Source: Pelodera strongyloides (Eukaryota > Nematoda > Chromadorea > Rhabditida > Rhabditidae). Taken from it: a stretch of DNA of 64,000 bases. Below are positions 46,312 through 58,669 of the stretch, piece by piece. Both the position numbers and the translations under genes were made by a program. Each line of letters opens with the position of its first letter. Position 1 is the stretch's first letter. Location: NCBI GenBank assembly GCA_036852015.1, contig JAANDG010000117.1, positions 1 through 64,000 of the forward strand, in the 5' to 3' direction. The notes under the pieces are model-generated. The model saw nothing but the letters and a program-made list of their open reading frames with translations, was not told where the DNA came from and did not search any database.

Positions 46312-46543
46312 TCTTATTATATAAAAGAGTAACTGTAGCCTAATTTGCATACCGATGTGCGTTACGAAATGCAAATTTTGTGTTCGGGTATAAAACGTTT
46401 CGCTGCTCAATATCTATGCATATGCAATTGTTTCCTATTATGTGAATTTCTTATGATACGTTTGAAACTTTGTATATAAGTATGCCCATGCTAAACCAAT
46501 CATATTTCCATGTAAGTCGCCTCACGCGGCGTGAGCCGACTGG
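46312..46543 (+). mobile_element. Short Helitron-like element, copy 4 (second of a tandem pair)
   Basis: Begins TCTTATTATATAAAAG directly after the CTGG of copy 3, ends CTGG before T. A head-to-tail pair with no spacer is what read-through of a rolling-circle end would give. Confidence 0.65.
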
Positions 46544-46744
46544 TTACATATAATCTGATTTAGTTACTAATTATGGTTTCATTGTCGTAAAACCCCATGT
46601 TGATGAGAATTGTGTCTCTGTCTGCGAAAAATAAATGATTTGTTCTTATATGTTGTATACTGATTCATATGTTATATTATTGTTTATTAATTGATTGGGA
46701 ATGCATTCTAATAATTATTTAGCAACGGTTTAGTACTGGTCTAG

Positions 46745-46925
46745 GACCTGCACGGTCTTCCATTTTTAGGGGTGCAAGCCGCGTGGTTTCGGCGTGCAGG
46801 CGGACACGTCATGGAGTGCAAGCCGCGCGGGTACGGCGTGCAGCCCTGCACGCCATAACCCAACGGCGTGACACATTTTTCGTACCCGCCTGCACGCCGT
46901 GACGTTGCCGCTTGCACGCCAATTT
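46745..46925. repeat. GC-rich repeat of TGCA(G/C)GCC motifs
   Basis: Repeated CGGCGTGCAG and CTGCACGCC in both orientations. The style is close to the ends of the 3.3-kb insertion (10787-14072), suggesting a remnant of that family. Confidence 0.4.
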
Positions 46926-47380
46926 TCTCGTTGCAAGGGGCAGGAGAGCATGTTTTGCTTCGACCTGTAAGAAAGTCTATCGAGATCTACGGAGATTCTG
47001 CAAAACGTCACACAGATCGCTTCTCTCACGAACTCCAAGTACATGCTCATCAGAAACATATAAGCAGAACATCAATCAGTCATATATAATAAAATATACG
47101 CATTTTCAATCGTCTAGAACTATGAAGAAATGCTTCACAGTCATTTTTATTGTTGTTTCCATAATTGAATTTTCGAATGACATTTTTCCTTATGGATACC
47201 ATATGAAACCCCGGTTTTTTTTAATTAAATAGTACATAAAAGTTTTATGGACACTACTAAATGTACTAAAGTATTATACTTTAGTAGTGTCCATAACACC
47301 TTTATGCACTAATTAATTTTAAAGGGAATATGTAGGCCCTTTTTGAAGTTAAGCTGTATTAATAGAATGCGTGTTCCCCA

Positions 47381-47776
47381 TTAAAGGGACAGGCCCATCA
47401 AAGTAAACCTATATTTACGAAACGTTCATAATTATATAAAGCATTTTTATTACAATATATACAAACTAAATTTCACCTACTTTCGCCCTCTAGGACTTTT
47501 TCCGATGTGCTCATCCGCATATGTATACCATAAAGCTGCAGACTTCCAAGGCGTATATGCAAATTTAGCTCGCATTTTAATTTCTTGATAAATTTGCGTA
47601 GACAGCTTCAAGCTCTGCAGTTTTACGGTATACATATGTGGATGAGCACATCGGAAAAAGTCCTCGAGAGCGAAAGTAGGTGAAATTTGGTTTGTATATA
47701 TTGTAATAAAAATGCTCTATATACATTATGAATACTTCGTAAATATAGGTTTACTTTGATGGGCCTGTCCCTTTAA
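47381..47776. mobile_element. TTAA-flanked palindromic MITE (GGGACAGGCCCATC family)
   Basis: TTAAAGGGACAGGCCCATC..GATGGGCCTGTCCCTTTAA, with long inner arms. Confidence 0.8.
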
Positions 47777-47811
47777 GGAAACAATAACAAAAGTTGTCTA
47801 CAATTACCCAC

Positions 47812-48209
47812 TTAAAGGGACAGGCCCATCAAAGTTAACCTATATTTACGATACGTTCATGATGACTATCAAGCATTTTTATTACAATATAAACAAACTA
47901 AATTTCATCATTATTCGCCCTGGAAAACTTCTTTCCAATCCGCTCAACGCATATGTATACCGTAAAGCCGCAAATATCCTTGTCGTCTATGCAAATTTAT
48001 CGTGAAATAATAATGCGATTAAAATTTGCATATATAGCTTTGAAATCTGCAGTTTACGGTATACATATGCGTTGAGCGCATTGGAAAAAAAGTCCTCGCG
48101 GGCGAAAGTAGGTGAAATTTAGTTTGTTTATATTGTAATAAAAATGCTTGATAGTCATTATATGAACGTAACGTAAATATAGGTTTATTTTGATGGTCCT
48201 GTCCCTTAA
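47812..48209. mobile_element. TTAA-flanked palindromic MITE, second copy
   Basis: Same family as 47381-47776, slightly diverged. A single end also occurs at about 60884-60920. Confidence 0.8.
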
Positions 48210-48293
48210 AAAAAATGAATTACAAAGTTCGCCTTTTCCATAGTAAACGCGTAATTCGGACCCGTCGCATAAATTTGGTTCCGATTGAGCAAA

Positions 48294-48856
48294 TGTGCAT
48301 AAACTCCTGTTTAGCACTTTAAGTTCAACCTTACTTTTTACGGTCGTTATTATATTTTACTATATTATTGTTTCACATTCTGTCATTATTGTCATTATTG
48401 TTTCACATTCTTGTTTGCATTAATATTAATTTGTTTACATATCAATTTCCGTAATATAATCACAAGATTCATTCTTTGAACTTCACGTGATATTCACATT
48501 TTTATCATGGTTTTGCAAATATCTACATTAATGGAAGCTCCGCCCCTTATCGCTTATTGGTTACCGCTATACTAATCCCGCCTAAAGATTTCGCTACTTA
48601 ACCCAGGGCCATAGCCCAGAAGGACTCCCAATTCGGTCGACGAACTCCGACCAGATTCTCCCCCTGGCAGCAGTGGGGACGTTGCTGATAGCCCTTGGAG
48701 CAAGGGCTAAGTTGCTGAAGCACCCCCGACGCCGGTGTGTACTGGGCCTGAGGCCGTAGGGAATATATTTATCCAGCGCATTTAATAAAGCTATTTGAAA
48801 TACCAAGACCCGCGTGGCAGGAAATTCACCGCTAGACAACGGAACCATTATTTATA
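48294..48856 (+). repeat. 5' LTR of the BEL/Pao element
   Basis: 563 bases; matches 58670-59618 apart from small changes and the MITE in the latter. Followed directly by TGG of the primer-binding site. Confidence 0.85.
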
Positions 48857-49199
48857 TGGTGCGCCGTTTCTTTTGAACTTGCGCCGCCCAAATTTGTTTC
48901 GGTAGTAAGGTCAACAGGTCGCTGTTGTCCTCTTGAGTCTGATCCCGCAATCGTTGCGGCTTCGAGCAGTTGTCTGAAGCAGGCACTGTTTACAATTCGC
49001 CTTGAAGGACGTGACGCACGTAATTCCGATCTTCGGAAGCTGACCGTCGCTGTCACTTCACTGTGGGAGGATTCGTCAGAGAACTTGGTCGACGCTGCCA
49101 TTTCTCAACTCGAGGATTCTTCGTCTGAGTAGTTGGCGCGCTGTCACTACTCACTTGCTGCAGTCATCAGTGGAGTGGGCTGCTGCAGACCCTTCCACA

Positions 49200-49760
49200 C
49201 CCGTTGCCTTTCCTTGTTGCTGAACGACACCTCTGTCGCTTCAGAACGCTCCCGTGGAACCGTCGCCGTTCCTTGTTGCTGAACGACACCTCTGTCGCTT
49301 CAGAACGTTTCCGTGGAACCGTCGCCGTCCTATTTGCTGAAGGACAACTCTGTCGCTTCAGAACGCACCCGTGGAACCGTCGCCGTTCCTTGTTGCTGAA
49401 CGACACCTCTGTCGCTTCAGAACGCTCCCGTGGAACCGTCGCCGTTCCTTGTTGCTGAAGGACAACTCTGTCGCTTCAGGCAGCTCCCGTGGAACCGTCG
49501 CCGTTCCTTGTTGCTGAACGACACCTCTGTCGCTTCAGAACGCTTCCGTGGAACCGTCGCCGTTCCTGGTTGCTGAAGGACACATCTGTCGCTTCACAAC
49601 GCTCCCGTGGAACAGTCGCCGTTCCTTGTTGCTGAAGGACACCTCCGTCGCTTCAGGCAGCCCCCTGGAACCGTCGCCGTTCCCTGTCACTGAAGGACAC
49701 CCTTGTCGCTGAAGGACGCTCCCGTGGAACCGCCGCCGTTCCCCGTCGCTGAAGGACTCC
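49200..49760 (+). repeat. 59-bp minisatellite in the BEL leader
   Basis: About nine copies of a 59-base unit containing GTTGCTGAA(C/G)GACA, CTCTGTCGCTTCAG and CCGTGGAACCGTCGCCGTTC, upstream of the gag start. The unit length is not a multiple of three, so it is unlikely to be coding. Confidence 0.8.
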
Positions 49761-49905
49761 ATCGTCCATTCAGGACCATTTCGTGAACCGTTGCCGTTCA
49801 CTACCGCTGAAATACACATCTGCAGGTACCACTTCCGTTGAACCGAAGGAGACATCGGCATCTTCAGCAGGGTTCAGTAGAAGCAAGAAGTCATCGAGAC
49901 ACACA

Positions 49906-51400
49906 ATGTCCATCCTTGGAGTCGCTAAGTCTGCCGTAACCAGGGCTATCACCGAGGCTGTGAAATTTCTGAAGGATCATGAAGCTGTACATCGACCGCT
50001 CGACTACCCATCCATGCGAAGGTGATCCGGATATGAAGGAATTGCGCAAGTACATCCACTCCAGAGAAAGTGAGATCGTCGCATTCAACGCAAATGTCAG
50101 CAGACACAAGCAGAAGCTCGAAACAAAGATGTCCAAGCTGATGGAGATAGCCGATGACGACGAGTCGGACAAGTCTCTGAGTGAGTATTACGTGAAATCA
50201 GAAGAGATGATCGACATCTTGGATTCCGCCTGCATGAAGACAGAATACATACTTGCGGACGTGAGGACACAGAAGGAGATTGTCGCAACGGGAATGCAGT
50301 CGAGACGTCGAGCAGCTGAAACGGTTCAGGGCACAGAACCGCCACCAGCGTTGCCTCAGCAGCAGAGTGTCGTCGCCGATATCGCTCAAGCCGTACAGTT
50401 ATTGAGTGCCAGTTCCAACCATCTACCAGAGATTCCCCTACCCACGTTCAGCGGAGATTGTTGGGAGTTCAGCCGGTACTTTACCGGATTCACCAATCTA
50501 ATTCACAACACCAGACAACTGAACGGTCATCACAAACTTTCTGAAAGGAGAACCGTTACGCTTAGCATCAACTGTTCCGGACAGCGAGACCACGTATGAA
50601 GATGTTATCACCATACTAAAGAAGAAGTACGACAATAAAGACACAGTTGCCGCAGCTCTCAATGCTCGAATTCGTGGACTCTCATGCAGATCTCCAACTA
50701 CAACTGCATCACGAGTCGTCTTGGAACAACTGCAACAACTCATACCAAGACTCAGCGAGTATGGAGATACAAGTGAAACTAGTCGCTCGTTCTTAACCTC
50801 CGTGTTGGACAAGTTTCCCGACTTCGTCCGTCGCCGAGTGATTGAGAAGGTCGTGGATTCATCGGAAGATCAACCTTGGAAGTGGACAATCGTGAGTGAC
50901 CTGCTCGACAAAGTCATCAGGAAGGCAGAGCTCCTCCAAAGAGAAGACGCCAGCGACCGCCATCAGCAGCGGCGTAATCATTCTCAGAAGAATACGACCC
51001 CGCCAAGATTCAATCCACGCAACAACGAGAACATTCCATCATGTTTCCTGTGCAACAAAGGTCCACACCTACCATCTGAATGCCGTACCGTACGTCCAGA
51101 AGACCGATCACGGGTGTTTCGCGAAAAGAAGTTATGCTACCGATGCGGAATACAGCATCCCTTCAACGGCTGCACAAAAACGTGCAGGAAGTGCCATGGC
51201 CCACACCACGAAAGTCTTTGTGGAACCCACCGCAGCGAATCAAATCCACGGAACAACAACCAGAGGAGTGAATCGAACCACGATCAGAGAGGGGACTCCA
51301 ACCGAGATCAACGACGGGATTACAACAGAGAACAACGTTCAGGACCGTCCCGTGGCCAGGTGCAGAACAATGGTCGACGAGACTCCCGGAGACGGTCCCA
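49906..51400 (+). pseudogene. BEL/Pao gag, frame-broken
   Basis: Likely start at ATG 49906. A helical region is followed by an IPLPTFSGD..W motif (about 50430-50475), typical of Pao-type gag, then three Cys-rich knuckles: CFLCNKG.H..C (51042-51080), CYRCGIQHPFNGC (51138-51175) and CRKCHGPHHESLC (51186-51225). The frame shifts near 50000 and near 50560. Confidence 0.75.
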
Positions 51401-51499
51401 ACAATGATCGATGGAGAAGTCAACCTTCATCAGGACAGAACAACTGCAATCGGAACCAGAATGCAACTCCTGTGCGACAAGGCACGAACAATAAAGTGA

Positions 51500-51885
51500 G
51501 CAGCTACATTGCCAGAGCACGAGACGAGAACCAAGCAGCTATGCTACTCACGGGAAAAGCGTCTGTCCTATCCAACGAGAGTTTCCCTCACGACGCAATG
51601 ACGCTGTTCGACACTGGAGCCAACCTGTCTTTTGTGGATGAAAGGATGGTTCAGGATTGTGCTATTCCAATCGTGGAAAGACGCCAAATCGCGCTTCAAG
51701 TATTTGGACAGAAACCAGTTGAGAGAACATACAATATCGCAACAGTGCACGTCAAGGATGAGGAGAACAACGAACACTTCGTTCAAGCAGTCTGTGTTCC
51801 TTCCAACTTCTTCTGGGATGCGACTCCATCTGGAAATTCCTTTTCAAATCGAAGGAGAACAGCGTCACATTGCATTCGGGCCTGA
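51500..51885 (+). pseudogene. BEL/Pao aspartic protease, frame-broken at its end
   Basis: Active-site LFDTGANLSFV at about 51607-51640, in a different frame from the zinc knuckles upstream and from the reverse transcriptase downstream. It would cut the polyprotein into its parts. Confidence 0.75.
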
Positions 51886-54420
51886 TGCTGGTGCCGTCGC
51901 TCTTCGGATACCTTCGAACAGGAACTTCGTCAGGACGCCTACCAGCACATGCTCATACCGTATTAGAGCCGCTGGAGTCGGGAAAACATCGAATTCAGAA
52001 GCTTATTGGATGACGGAAGCGTTGGGCACACGAGAATTCACCCAAGAGATTACTTCGGAGGAATCCATTCGTGCAGCAATCAACCAGAAGGTTGAAGAGG
52101 AATTCGTTGAGAACACCAACTTCAGGAATGGAAGATACTTCATATCCTTCCCGAAAAAAGAGGGACAGATGGAAAAGCTGTCACGGAACGAGACCATGTC
52201 ATTCAGCAGATTAAGGAGCATGTACAACTCCTGTGGAGATCGACCGTGGGTCATGCAACAGATCCAGAAGAACTTCGCTGACCAGGAAGCCAAGGGAATG
52301 ATTGAGAAGATACCGGACGAGGAACTACACTGCTCGCACCCGGTATTCTACGCACCATATCAGCCAGTTGTTTCCATGGACAAGGAGAATACGAAAGTTC
52401 GCGTCGGCTCATGAAAGGGGCAAGCTGTCGCTGAACGAGTCCCTACATCAAGGACCCAACAACTTACCGAACATTGTTGGAGTTATTCTTCACGCAAGAA
52501 CCTACCGTTACATCATTTCGGCAGACGTGGAAAAGGCCTTTCTGATGGTTGGGTTGAATGTGCAGGACAAGGATCTCACTCGATTTGTGATGCCTGCCAA
52601 CTGGGATAAACCGCCATCTGCAGACAACATTCAGCACTACCGCCATTGTGTACTGCCATTCGGAATCAACTGTTCACCGTATCTATTGAGTGCAGTTATC
52701 AGTTTGCATCTCCAGAACGGAAATGGAAAAGAGGCACGCGAAGACTTGATCAACCAGCTGTATGTGGACAACGCCTTTATTGGAACCGACAGTGTTTTTG
52801 ACGGAAGAGAGAAGGTCGACGATGCCATCCAGTTCTTCGAGTCAATGTCTATGAATCTTCGTCAGTTCACGTCGAACAAGCGAACACTCATTTCTAATCT
52901 ACCAGCAGAGAGAGTATCTTGCAATGAGAATACGAAGATACTCGGCGTTCTCTGGGATGTGAAGAAGGACAAGCTGACTGTCAAGATTCAATGTGAGGAG
53001 ACATGTGGGCAGACCAGACGCATAGTCAGCCAGATTGTGGCATCGATCTTTGATCCACTGGGACTTGCCGCACCACTCACCTTGAAGTTAAAGGTGTTCC
53101 TCCAGAAACTATTCTTGGACGATCGACAATGGGACACTCCGCTCGAAGAGGACCTCCAAGCTGAGTGGGAGCATCTGATCCAGGGCGTACAAGGAAGCAC
53201 CATCAGTATCCCACGATATGTCGGCTTCACGAGAGGAGTTGGGGCAAAACTCGTCATATTTGTCGACGCATCAACAGTTGCTTACGGAGCATGTGCATAC
53301 CTCGTGACGCATTCAAAGGGACATCTTCTGATGAGCCGTACACGACTAGCACCTCTGCGGAGCAAGGCTACAGTTCCCAAGTTGGAGCTTCTCGCAGTGA
53401 CGATGGGATTCCGCGTGGCCAGCTTTCTCCTTCAAGAGTTAACAAGGAGCAGCACTGTACACATTGATCCGGACGTCTTCATACTGAGCGACTCAACGGC
53501 GGTACTCGGGTGGCTTCAATTGGATCCTTCGCATACGCGAGCGCAGAAACTGGGAACGTTGGTGTACAACAGGACCAAGGAAATTCGAGAAATTGCCCAA
53601 TCCTGGTACCCGAAGTTTTCGTTCCTTGTTCAACACGTTCGGACGGACCAGAACCCCGCAGACCATCTCAGCAGAGGAACTACTGAGCCACTTCTTCAAG
53701 TCTCCACTTGGATCGACGGTCCAAGCTTTCTCACCGACCACCCAAACATGTGGCCAGAAAGCGAGAGCCGATTCCAGATGAAAATCACACAACAAGACCA
53801 CGTCGAAGAACATCCAGAAGACCCGAGACAATCCCCCGGTGCGGGGATACCAGTGAAAGTCACACAAGCAATCACTGTACTGGCAAAGCAAGATGAATGT
53901 CTCAACTGGGAAGGAGTTGGGTCACCTGCACATGGCCAGCAATCCAGTCGATTCACGAGACTATGCAAAGCAGGGAGCTACATCGGAAAGTTCATCAACA
54001 AGTGTCTGAGAAACAACGAGGAACTTCGAGAACGCGTGCATCGCCACGTTCCTGAATTGAAGAAATTGTCGACAAGCGAGTCGTCATCCGTGGTGGATAT
54101 CGAACAGGGACACAATATGCTCATTCGTCTTCACCAGGCCGAAACATTCGGGAAGTCATCAGAAAAGGAATTGTTCGAGATATGGAAGGTCAGAAAAGAC
54201 GACAGTGGAGTCCTGCGCTGTCAAGGACGCATGGGAAATTCAAGACTCCCATTGGAAGCCCAGAGACCCATCCTCATCCAAGGAAAGCACTCACTCGCCA
54301 AACTAATTGTCGAGCACTCACCAGAAGTCCATGCACGCAGGAGAAAACCATACTCTAGCAGCTCTACGTTCGAAGTATTGGATAACTCGTCCAAGAGGAT
54401 GCGTGAGGAAGGTCCTACGT
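51880..54420 (+). pseudogene. BEL/Pao reverse transcriptase and RNase H
   Basis: The N-terminal linker is in one frame (to 52414). Then a long open frame (52302-54461) holds RT motifs SADVEKAFLMV, LPFGINCSPYLL and YVDN (a variant of the usual YVDD), then RNase H motifs VDASTVAYGA,LELLAV, LSDSTAVLGW and QNPADHLSRG. This long part is intact; the linker and start are broken from it by one shift. Confidence 0.8.
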
Positions 54421-55470
54421 TCATGCCGGACTTGCCGAGTATTCAACCAACGTCCATATGAATACCCGAACGCACCCGACCTTCCCACGAGAAGAGTTCA
54501 GTGCACACGACCATTCGAAAATATTGGATTGGATTACCTCGGACCAATCATCACCAAGGAAGACCCAAAAGCCGAACCATTAAAGCGATGGATCCTCTTG
54601 ATTACCTGTCTGACAACCAGGGCAATCTTCCTGGATGTGGTCAGTGAGATGACCACTTCTGCCTTCCTGCAAGCACTTCGACGATTCTTCGCGGATCACG
54701 GAATACCAAAGTCGATCACGAACGACAACGCTCCCACGTTTGTGCTTGGAGACCGAATTCTGAACCAAGTGCTGGCAACGACAGGAAATTCCGTGAATCA
54801 GGTCCAGAGAGAAATGACCGAAAACGACATTGAATGGCATTTCATATCGGCATATTCACCGTGGCAAGAGGATGCTACGAAAGACTCTGTGGATCAGTGA
54901 AGAAAGCATTGTTCAAACAGTTCCGACGCAATCGCACACCTTTGGAAGATCTTCGCACAGTGCTCAAAGAAATGCTGCGGCTATCAATCAGCGGCCGTTA
55001 ACTTACACTGACACTGCCGACGACTGGGCGCTAGTCTGCCCCGCGAGTTTCCTTTCAAAAGGAGGACGAGTTCTAATTCCTGAGGTTCTGATACCGGAAG
55101 ATGAAGACTACCTCCCACCTGGAGAAGCTGCGGTATGGAAAACACGAAATGAAGTGTTGCGAAGCTTGGCAGAGAGCCAAAAGAACACACAGGAGATCTG
55201 GGACAAACAATACTTGACGAATCTCCACGAAGCCAACAGGAATCGGAACAAATACAAGTGCGAACCCAAACCTCCTAAAGTGGGGGATGTCGTCTTGGTC
55301 AAAGACTTGATGAAACCAAGATACGAGTGGCCACTGGGAAGAATCAAGGAACTACGCCCCGGAAAAGACGGACAGCTTCGGAATGTGATGCTGACAACTG
55401 CTAACGGAAGGGAGATTACTAGAGCAGCTTCGCTGTTGATACCTTTGGAGCTTGCTTCAGAGGTCGAAAC
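54307..55470 (+). pseudogene. BEL/Pao integrase, frame-broken
   Basis: A Cys pair CRTCRVFNQRP in the zinc-binding region, then catalytic aspartates in LDYLGP and ITNDNAP. The frame shifts at about 54850, directly after SPWQ, before the glutamate motif. A C-terminal PKVGDVVLV..W-P-LGRI domain typical of Pao integrases follows at about 55270-55350. Confidence 0.8.
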
Positions 55471-55679
55471 CCCAAGCGACCCTCCACGAGTTGCATCGGA
55501 AATGGATCGCGAAAGTCCTGTGCAGAGAACGAAACGGGGCAGGAATACCAGGAGATCGGGTCCTCGACCAGACTACAGGGAATCGGAGACGGATGATGAA
55601 CAACAAATGACCGTCCACTCTGTACAGGATCAAACACAACACAGAATCAATCGGTTCACAGGAGAATCGGTGCCGGACC

Positions 55680-57845
55680 AAGCATCTTTCCCGCGCTCCA
55701 ACTCACTGTCGTGGCGCACGACGATGCTGCTAATTTGCATGCTTGTTGGGATGATCGGCAGTGCTCAAGCAGAACGGTCAAGTTCAAGTCCATGCCACAT
55801 CCAATGTGCACCAGGAGGACTTCAACTGCAATGCAATTCAACTGACCACACGGAAGTCGAGATCTGCGCTGAGGGATGGTGCTCACGGTTATGGATCACA
55901 TCCATGGCAACAATTGGAATGCCACCAGCTATCGTCAACAGGAACTACAGTGCTTCGGTGAAATTTCGAGTTCCAAACGGTCGACTACGAAGAACTCGTT
56001 TGCCCAGCAGTCACCAACTTCTGCGATGCAATCAACTGTACGTGGTGCCTCGACAACATAGCCAATGCAGACTGCCACCCACGATCGGTGACCGTAATCC
56101 TGATTACAAGCATCTACCTAACAATCGCCGCAATCTATCTTGTCTGTACGACCCGTTGCTCCGTCGGAGTCTGCTTGCTGCATTCTTCAAGTTGTTACTC
56201 ATGCGACGTACATCGCGTTCCAGTGCTTCAAGATGACCTGGAGGAAATTGGCCAGAAGACGACCTGACGTGACGAATCGCAGGGTCAGAAGACACTCTCG
56301 GGATACCTACTGGTCCCGATAGGAATCCTATGTCTCATTCACGTTGCGGAGTCACTCCGATGTGATCACGTCCCAGTCTCGGAGTCTGACATCGTACAAT
56401 GTGACCAAGAACAGCAATGCCTGAAGAAGCACCAGCAGTCTTTCTACCTTTCGCAAATGAATCCCACTGGCTGCATCCATGCTCAGCAACGTGACAAGAC
56501 ACTGTTACACGCACGAATCACTTGGAAACCACCTGTTCTTTACTGCGTTCCTAGTATCGTGACGTACACTCGATCGGTTCACCACTTCATTGCGAGCAGC
56601 AAGAGGTGCGCACACACGGGGTCATGCCAACCGGATGTCTGCGCCAACATGAACACTTCAAGTACAGTGGAAGAATTGGGCCGCTACAATGAATACCCTG
56701 GAATCACGCGTTGCGCAGAAAGTGCAGGCTTCTTGTAAGGAGGATGCCTTTGGCCCTCGCCCGGATGCCTATTCTGGAGAGAAACTCTTCTTCCCGACGA
56801 CGAGAACGTCTACGAGATTCTCAAATGCACCACTTGGACACCGACAGCAATCCTCGCACTGGATCTTACGGATCAGAACGGCACCAGCATTATGAAGTGC
56901 CTTTTCTACCCGGCAGACAAAAGAGTATCGACGGACACCGATTCACAATCACAAGCCTTCAGACGCAGAATGTTCCACTCCTTTCCGCCATTTCGCTATC
57001 AACGACGACAAGACAGCCATTCTTCGTGAGGATTTTGCGCTGCACCTGAGATGTCCATCGGTCCAACACGCAGAAGGAGGAACATGTTCGGCACATCCCC
57101 AGTGTGATTGCCACCCTGCAGAAACCAAAATGAATTGTGTTTGCAACGACAAAAACATCAGTGCAATATTCTCTGCAATTGACTCAGTCTTGCCAATCCG
57201 TCAACCAGGTCTACGAGTTGTTCACAAGGAAGGAAAGATTCGAGCAGAGACTACAGCACCGTGGACGCTTCACGTGGAATGGTCATGGGAAATACCAACG
57301 ACAGTGATGCAAGATGCTGACAAGGACATCTCTTGCCAAGTCACTTTCTCACGACTAGAAGGATGCTACGGGTGCACCCACGGAGCTCAAGCTACAGCCA
57401 AGTGCTACTCTCCGTCACGAACAATCGCCACTATCGTTTGCGGACATATTCAGTTGTTCACCGTACCCTGCTCACCGGAAAACCACAGACGGTCCTGGAC
57501 TTTTTCTTCGATACGGCAAGAGTGAACATTGCATGCGAAAGTTCATGTTCATCAGAAAAAGATCAACCAATCTTGGAAGGATTGCTCCGTTACTCGGCTC
57601 CACCTAATGGTGTTCTGACAGCGGTTTCATGGAATAGCCAATAGCGAGCAATTCAACTCCCCGATTTCGGACACATATGGTCAGCAATCTCCGAGTATAT
57701 CGGGAGCAAGGTGCTTATACTGTTGATACTGTTCACACTCTTCACTGGTTTGGGAGTTCTCGCATTTTTTACGTGCCCAGAAATACTCGTCTTCCTCACT
57801 TGTCTCAGCAGACAAAGAGGTGAAGTGAAACCCCACCAGCTTTGA
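55680..57845 (+). pseudogene. Envelope-like glycoprotein region, broken
   Basis: Begins with a hydrophobic signal-like segment (from ATG 55724, MLLICMLVGMIGSAQA), then a long cysteine-rich region over several frames, including a GCYGCTHGA motif (about 57358-57384) that resembles the phlebovirus-type Gc fold seen in nematode BEL elements such as Tas and Cer7. A C-terminal hydrophobic anchor (about 57705-57765) is followed by a short tail and a stop at 57845. Several frame changes mean no intact protein. The phlebovirus link is a pattern match, not a search. Confidence 0.55.
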
Positions 57846-58669
57846 ACGATCAACCGATCCCCCAATATGGACAGAATGGAATCAAGATTGCCAATCAATT
57901 CTAATCACAATTTACTGTTTCGACCTTTTCCCTCTCCTGCGATCATCTTCTTTCTCGTGCGCGCGCTTCACCAGAGACATTACACTGTTACACTGCATGC
58001 GAGGGAAGCAGTTCAAAGGAGGATATCCCCACACTCAGTCACCATCACCCTCCTAATATGGCGCGTCCGCAGGCCCAGATACCTACTGGTTCCCGTATAC
58101 GCAACATGTTTCGTCGAGCTGCCCCCCCCCCTAATCGAGAAATTCCTCCTAAACTGCCGGAGCGTGGAAACGTGTCTGCGGCTGTATACCGGGTTAATTT
58201 GCTGAGGGCCCGCCGCAATGTGCAATCGACTGAACGGTATTCAGGCAAATATCATGCAGCGCTAAAAATCGATCGCACATTATTCAGTCCGCTTCCATTC
58301 TGCAATTCTTCCATTTATGTTCTATGTTTTATGTGATTATATTCATTTTTTTCTCATATTATACAATGTGAACTGTCTTCTTGGTCCTGTCTCGTCCTTG
58401 GTCGGTTGGTTTAATTTTTTTTACATTTTCCATTTTTTTTGTGAGGGATTTTCCTTTTCTTTTTTTTGGATATATTGTTTTTCCCTTTTTTTTCCTTTCT
58501 TCTCCATTTCCCCTTTGGTTTTGAGCAGTCAATTCTTTACTTCGAAATATGCCCTTGAAAGTTATTCGATTCCGTTTAACTCAACACTTCATCCAGTTTC
58601 ACGCTATTTGTCTCATGCGATTTTCTTTCTTTTCCACCCCCAGTCCTCCTTTTTTTTCTCGGCGGGGAG
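57846..58669. other. BEL 3' untranslated region
   Basis: T-rich sequence between the envelope-like stop and the 3' LTR. The long T-rich open frame here (58317-58949) crosses into the LTR and is not a gene. The stretch ends with the purine tract GGCGGGGAG next to the LTR. Confidence 0.6.
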
